Shown here piece by piece: positions 51,801 through 57,800 of a DNA stretch of 64,000 bases. The notes beneath the pieces were generated by a model. It saw nothing but the letters and a program-made list of their open reading frames with translations. It was not told where the DNA came from and did no database searches. Location: positions 992,001 through 1,056,000 of the forward strand of contig VZRR01002859.1 in the NCBI GenBank assembly GCA_013398015.1. Reading direction: 5' to 3'. The first letter of the stretch is position 1; each line of letters opens with the position of its first letter. The stretch is from Oreocharis arfaki (taxonomy: Eukaryota; Chordata; Aves; Passeriformes; Paramythiidae). The translations under genes and the position numbers were made by a program.

Positions 51801-54800
51801 TCAGGACTAAAAAATACCTGAGGGAAAAAAAATCTTGATTTTGCATAATAATGAAAAACTTTGATCTGACTATGACTTCTCAAGATGGAAATCATGGCAT
51901 TGTAAAAGAAAATTTAATTGAAACACCTCAGTATTCAGGAAAGGTAAAGAAAACCAAGCAATTGAGTAATGTTTAATACAAGAGCCTGTTCATTAAATAG
52001 GACAAAAATCTGGTAAATTATTTCTCTTTCTTTTCTTACATCATTAACAAACAATAACATGAATACTTCACTCATATATACATATATATGTATACACATA
52101 TATACATATATGTATATATATTCCCTCTTATTTTCAATATAGAGAAACATTTTATTTGGCTTCCTAATAATTTTAATCTGTAATATTCTCTTTTTGCAGG
52201 GAAAGCCAGGATCTCCTGGGTCCCCGGGGATGCCAGGAGAACCTGTAAGTACAGCTTCGAGTTCTGGATTTTTACTATAGCAAACAAATATTTCAGACTC
52301 CTAATGTAAGATTTTTCATGCAGATTTATATGTGTGCTTTCTTCTTTCTTAGGGTGAAAGAGGACCTATAGGAGATATAGGCTTCCCTGGTCCAGAAGGG
52401 CCACAAGGAAAACCAGTAAGCGATTTTTATACTGAATATGTATTTTGTTACAAAGAGATGTGTCTTAGTTTATCAGAAGTTACAAAAGAAAGGACATTAC
52501 ATCTTGCTTTGTGTTAGAGAAAGCAACATGTGAAGAACACACAAAGCTGCAGTGCTCAATATTAATTTCTGGATAGAAAAGAATTCCTTGTGTTGTGGTC
52601 CTTTAATAGTTAATGTCGCTGAGATGTTGCCTTTAAATGTCTTATGAAGGTCATTTGGATCTTGTTGACAGAAAGGTTCCTCTTGTACTTTTTCCAGGGG
52701 GAGAATATGAACCCAGACACTCAACGCAGTCAGTAAAGGATGGGGTGGCAGAATAGGTTCTCAGTTTCAGTTTAGATAGAGAAGCATGTGCTTCATGACT
52801 GAATAAACTTTGTGACTCTTCTGTATACAGGTGATGCAACACTGCAGCTGAGGCATTTAGTGTTCACTTAGGAGATGTCTAATCTGATCTCTTTATGTAA
52901 TAAAAGTGTGACAGCAGTGTAGTCAGCACTGTCTGAGCTGCTCCAAAAAACCTAGTATATATTCTAGAAAGGGTTCAGCAAGGGTGGTGCAGGACTCATT
53001 GTTTCCCCTGAAGCTTGGTGTTTTGGGGATAATCATAAGAAGCAGACCTTTGCAGCTTGTCAGCACATCTCCACCTTACACTTCTGCCTTGAAAGAAGAG
53101 ACAATTTCTGTAGCTACAACAGCAAATTAGGCCAAGGTGCCTAGTCTGTGCAAAACTCCACTTTGCAGTATATGAGGAGAAAGAAATATTCCTGATGTCT
53201 CTGCTCAGGCAAGTCATCCTTTCTCAGTGAAACAGCTGTGAGTTTGCTACATGTGCAGATCCATAAATATCCTACCAAATGAAGCACTGCCAGAGCATTT
53301 ATGTTGCAATTATCTGGCATTGTGCAGTTGTTAATATACTTTCTGGCATTATTTTGGCCCATGCCAAACTAGGACTCTCAGATCGTGCCGCGTTCCAGTC
53401 TGGAGGATAATGTGTGCCTGGAACAGCTTCCAGCAGGGGCTATGAATGCAGCCACCTTCTTTGGGGAAGAAAATAGCTTTAGCCCAGGAGACCAAAACTG
53501 TGCCGTGCTACAAGTCCTAAGGCCCAAAGAATGGATCTGGACACGTAAGAGTAAGGCATGATCTCTGTAACAGCAGAAGGGTAATTCAGCATCAAGACTA
53601 GTATCTAGAATAAAAGAAATAAAAGACATGATTGTATTATGACTAGCTGGGACTGAAAAAGTGCATGTACATGTCCACAAATTTTTCACATTTGCAAAAT
53701 TTCCCCATCATTTGTCATTTAAAGTTGGATGCTCATTAGATTTGATGCACATTTTGATGGTCTTTGTATTTCTTTATTGTAGCCACACAGACTGCTGCTT
53801 CTGCAGCTTCAGAACATTTACTGATGTGGCACTAGACATTGAGCTTTACACTTTATATTTTTAAAATACATAAACATATTAATTTTTTTTCCTAGGGAAT
53901 CAATGGAAAAGATGGATTGCCAGGTCCTCCGGTAAGAAAACATGCTTATGTGTATTTTATTCTTCACAAATACCACAGCTGTTAATCCTGGGGAGTTGCT
54001 TTCCCTTCTGCTAAGACATGAATACACAGCAAAGTCTTTAATTGATAAGTTTATCTATTTTCAAAAACCATTTTTTAGGGAGCTGTGGGGAGACCAGGAG
54101 ACAGAGGACCCAAAGGAGAACGTGTAAGTCCCTATTATGATAACAATTTCTCTTTTTACTGAGCATCTAAACACCTCATCAGCATCTATCTTATAGGCAA
54201 AATCAAGAAATTTATTCTCTGTGAACTTCAAGCAGTCACCTAGACATCTAAGAGGTTTAGTCCTAGACACCACTTTAAGGAATTAGAGTTGAATTGGCAT
54301 CTGCGTTTAGAGAAAAATACATTTTATAAACTTCCTAACACAGTTATCCTGGACAGTGTAAATTGATCAATAGGTTGAAAATTGGAAAGCACCTCATCCT
54401 GTTGTACTGTTGTCAGACTTTTCAAAAGCTATGAACTTGCCCTGTTGTCATCTTTTCTATGTCACAAATACAAATCATATTTTATATAAAACAAGTTTGT
54501 CACACTTAGGCAGCAGGAATGCCAGTGCAATACCTGGCTGCTTCCCAAACTCTTCAGACAGTTCTGTTCATGGTAACAAGGTTGTGGTGAGCAGGAATGA
54601 TTATGAGAGGTGAGAGATGAGGTTATATGTGTGTGTATATATATATATACACACGCATATATATATGAGAGATGGTCTTGTTATAACGTTGCTAAAGTCC
54701 TGATGTCCTAATCAAATGGATACCACATTTATTTGATGAATCAGAGAAGTATCTCCCTGTTTAATCTGGAAAAGGAAATGCTGCTTTATGACACTGAAGA

Positions 54801-57800
54801 GACATGAGGGTTTAACTATTATTACAATTATCCCTTAAAAATTAACTCTTTGCAATGTTCTGCTTTTGCCTTTAAGGACACAGGCCTGCTTCTGTGAGAG
54901 AGATGGCAATGATTACAGAAAATAAAGTCAAGGTTTTCTTGCAGCCATTATTATTACTGCTGTACAGCATGCTCCTTCAGTTTAAGACCAGCTGTTGTAG
55001 TTATAGAAAAGAGAAGCATCAAAATTGGAAGGACCGAGTAAAACTCTGGAAGTTTTCTTGTCTAATGTAAGAATGTCTCATTTTAAGGAGGAACAAGCCA
55101 CCTGGGCTTATTTCACCTGGGCTGAAATAATCTTATATATTCTTTGAGTGACTAAACACTGCTGTTATTACTGCTTTATAAACTGAGTGACAAACTAGTT
55201 GAAAACATGTTTTATACCAATCAGTTTTCAAGTAATTTCAACAGATTCAAGTACTAGTGGCTGGCTCATTTATTGCTGTTATCTGCTTACCTCGATCACT
55301 GACTGTGAACCTGCTGGACTAGAGCAGGTAGAAACCCAGGAAAAACAGCAGTTCCTTCTGCACAGAATTTGGAATGAGGTAAAATACAGGAGATTGGAGA
55401 ACACTCGAAAGTAGAAGGGCTGAATACATCAGCACCTTAGGCAGAGATCATAAAACGCAAATGTCCTGAGGTTTGTACAATTCATAGTGGAGAGTCTAAA
55501 GAGGAATCTGGAGGAAGATACGACCTAGTTTTATGAATTTTTACAAGGACCTTTTTCAAAACACAAAGAAAACACTGGAGGCAGTTTAACAGTGTTTGTT
55601 TGAAAAGTTGCTGTAGTGTTTGATTTGCCTCCTACACATTGGCAGCCTGTAAAACGTGGATTGTTTAGAAGAAAAGGATCAGCTTCAGGCTGCCATAGCA
55701 CCGTGGTTCTAGAAAAACCTGCCTTTTCTCTTTATCTCTAGTAGAAGACATATCTGTACCTACTCTGTAGGATTATAAACCTGATAACTTGTATGTCATA
55801 GAATAATAGAATGGCCTGGGCTGGAAGATATGTTTAAAGATCATCCAGTGCCAACCACCCTGCCATGAGTAGGGACAGCTTTCATGAGACCAAGTTGCTC
55901 TAAGCCACATCCAGCTTGGAGTTGAATACTTCCAGGGATGGGGCATCTACAACTTCTCTGGGCAACCTATTCCAGTGCCTCACCATCCTCACAGTAAAGA
56001 ATTTCTTCATAATATCTCATCTAAACCTACACTCTTTCAGTTTGAAGCCATTCTCCCTTGTCCTGTTGCTACATGCCCCTGTTAAAAATTCCTCTCCAGC
56101 TTCCTCCTAGGCCCCCTTTGGGTACTGGAAATAGATTAACTAAGATTTTGTGTAAATGAAGACATGAAATAGTAGGCTTCTAAGGAAAGTTACAAGAAAA
56201 ATCCTGGTGTATTTTTCCCGTGTCAATCTGAGTACCTAAATTTTACCTATGCCATAATTGATGTTTCTAGATCCTTGTATAAGGGCTAAAAACTTTCTAT
56301 ACTCAAGTTCTGTCCTTGAAAAGTGGGTTACAGAGTCAAGCTATTCTTTTTGTAATTGCCTTCAACATCAGAAGTGCAAGAACACAAAACATATTTCCAG
56401 AGACAAAGTTCAGCCTGTACAATCATCTTGCCTGCATGACTCAGTCTGTTTCTGAACAGGCTAGAATTTTCTCTTTAGCATTCTCAAGTGACTTTTCAGG
56501 TTTGTTCCACTATGTAAAATGGTTTTCTTTCTGCTTTTGTTTTACACAGGGAGATCAGGGTATTCCAGGGGACAGAGGTCCGCAGGGTGAACGAGGGAAA
56601 CCTGGCCTGTCGGGAGAAAAGGGGGATGTGGGTCCTGTTGGTCCTCCAGGAGACAGAGGCTATCCAGGATCACCAGGTCATCAAGGTCCCCCAGGTTCAC
56701 CAGGACCCCCAGGGTTTCCAGTAAGTAAATATAAGTTTACCTTGGTTTCTTGTGAATTCAGACAGTTATGAAGGCAGCATGGGCTGAGCAGTGGCAATTC
56801 AACTGGGGAGTAGCACAGTATTAGAAAAACTAAGGATTTCTCTCAGATAATTTCACTTCTCAGTTAAGGTGGAAAAAATATTCCTAGATGATCAGGCAGT
56901 TATTTTTAATTATTTTTTAAAGCATCTTCTATGGATAAACTTTAATTATTTATTTCTTTGTTTCCTGCATATCAATATGGCTACTCAGTACAGTTAGTTT
57001 TCATACTTTCCATAAGATTAAGAGCTAAAGTCTGAGCCTTTGCAACTGGGAAAGAAAAGGAGGCAGTCAAAATTGATTCTCATAGAAGAGAAATCAGCAT
57101 TTAGAAAGACAGTGGAATGCTGCTTGCCAGTTGTAGATATCTTGATTTGTCTGCATGTGCACACAGGCACACACATCCATATTATGTGTTCTTTTTAACC
57201 TCAACCAGATAAGGTAAGGTTCTAAAACATTTTCCCAGTGAAGTTACTGATGCTGTGGTTCTGTTCTGGTCAGCTATGCATCAAAGCAATTAGTCCCCAG
57301 GGCAGGTGAGAAGTTGGCAGATTCTATGCAAAAGACAACTAAAGCAGAGTGGTGTCCCTGGACACCCTTACTGTCTTGTGCAAGTTAATTTCCATACTCA
57401 TCACATCCTGGTCATCTTGGCAGCTGGAAGTGCCTCTCCCATTTCATGCCATTAGTGTCTCTATAATATTATAATACATTTGCAGTAAAGTGGCCTTTGC
57501 AGTTAATTAAATAACACAAATATGTTAAAACACGTGTTTGCTGGTGTAAGGTTTATATTTGTTATGTTAATTTCAGCATTTCTTATTTTTGTAGCTTTAT
57601 AAAATGTCCTCTGTATGTTTCTTCTGATACATATCGCCTTTCTTTTTCCTCATCAGGCTGATGCAATTTCACTTGAAGAAATAAAAAAATATATCAAACA
57701 AGAGGTTCTTAAGGTTTTTGAAGGTAAGAACTATTATACAAATAAATCTGAAATTCTGCTCTAAATCCATTTACGTGTCATCTAAATTACATTGGACCTA

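Larger units (their letters stand above)
54124..56549. other. Intron 30 (2.4 kb)
   Basis: It contains a TG/TA/CA microsatellite at 54624-54667 and an antisense CR1 fragment at 55797-56128. No additional exon seen. Confidence 0.7.

Noticed and set aside
56316..56771. Long open frame starting with a Met upstream of exon 31
   Set aside because: Only the collagenous middle is real. The flanks read through the acceptor (tacacag) and donor (gtaagt) into intron.
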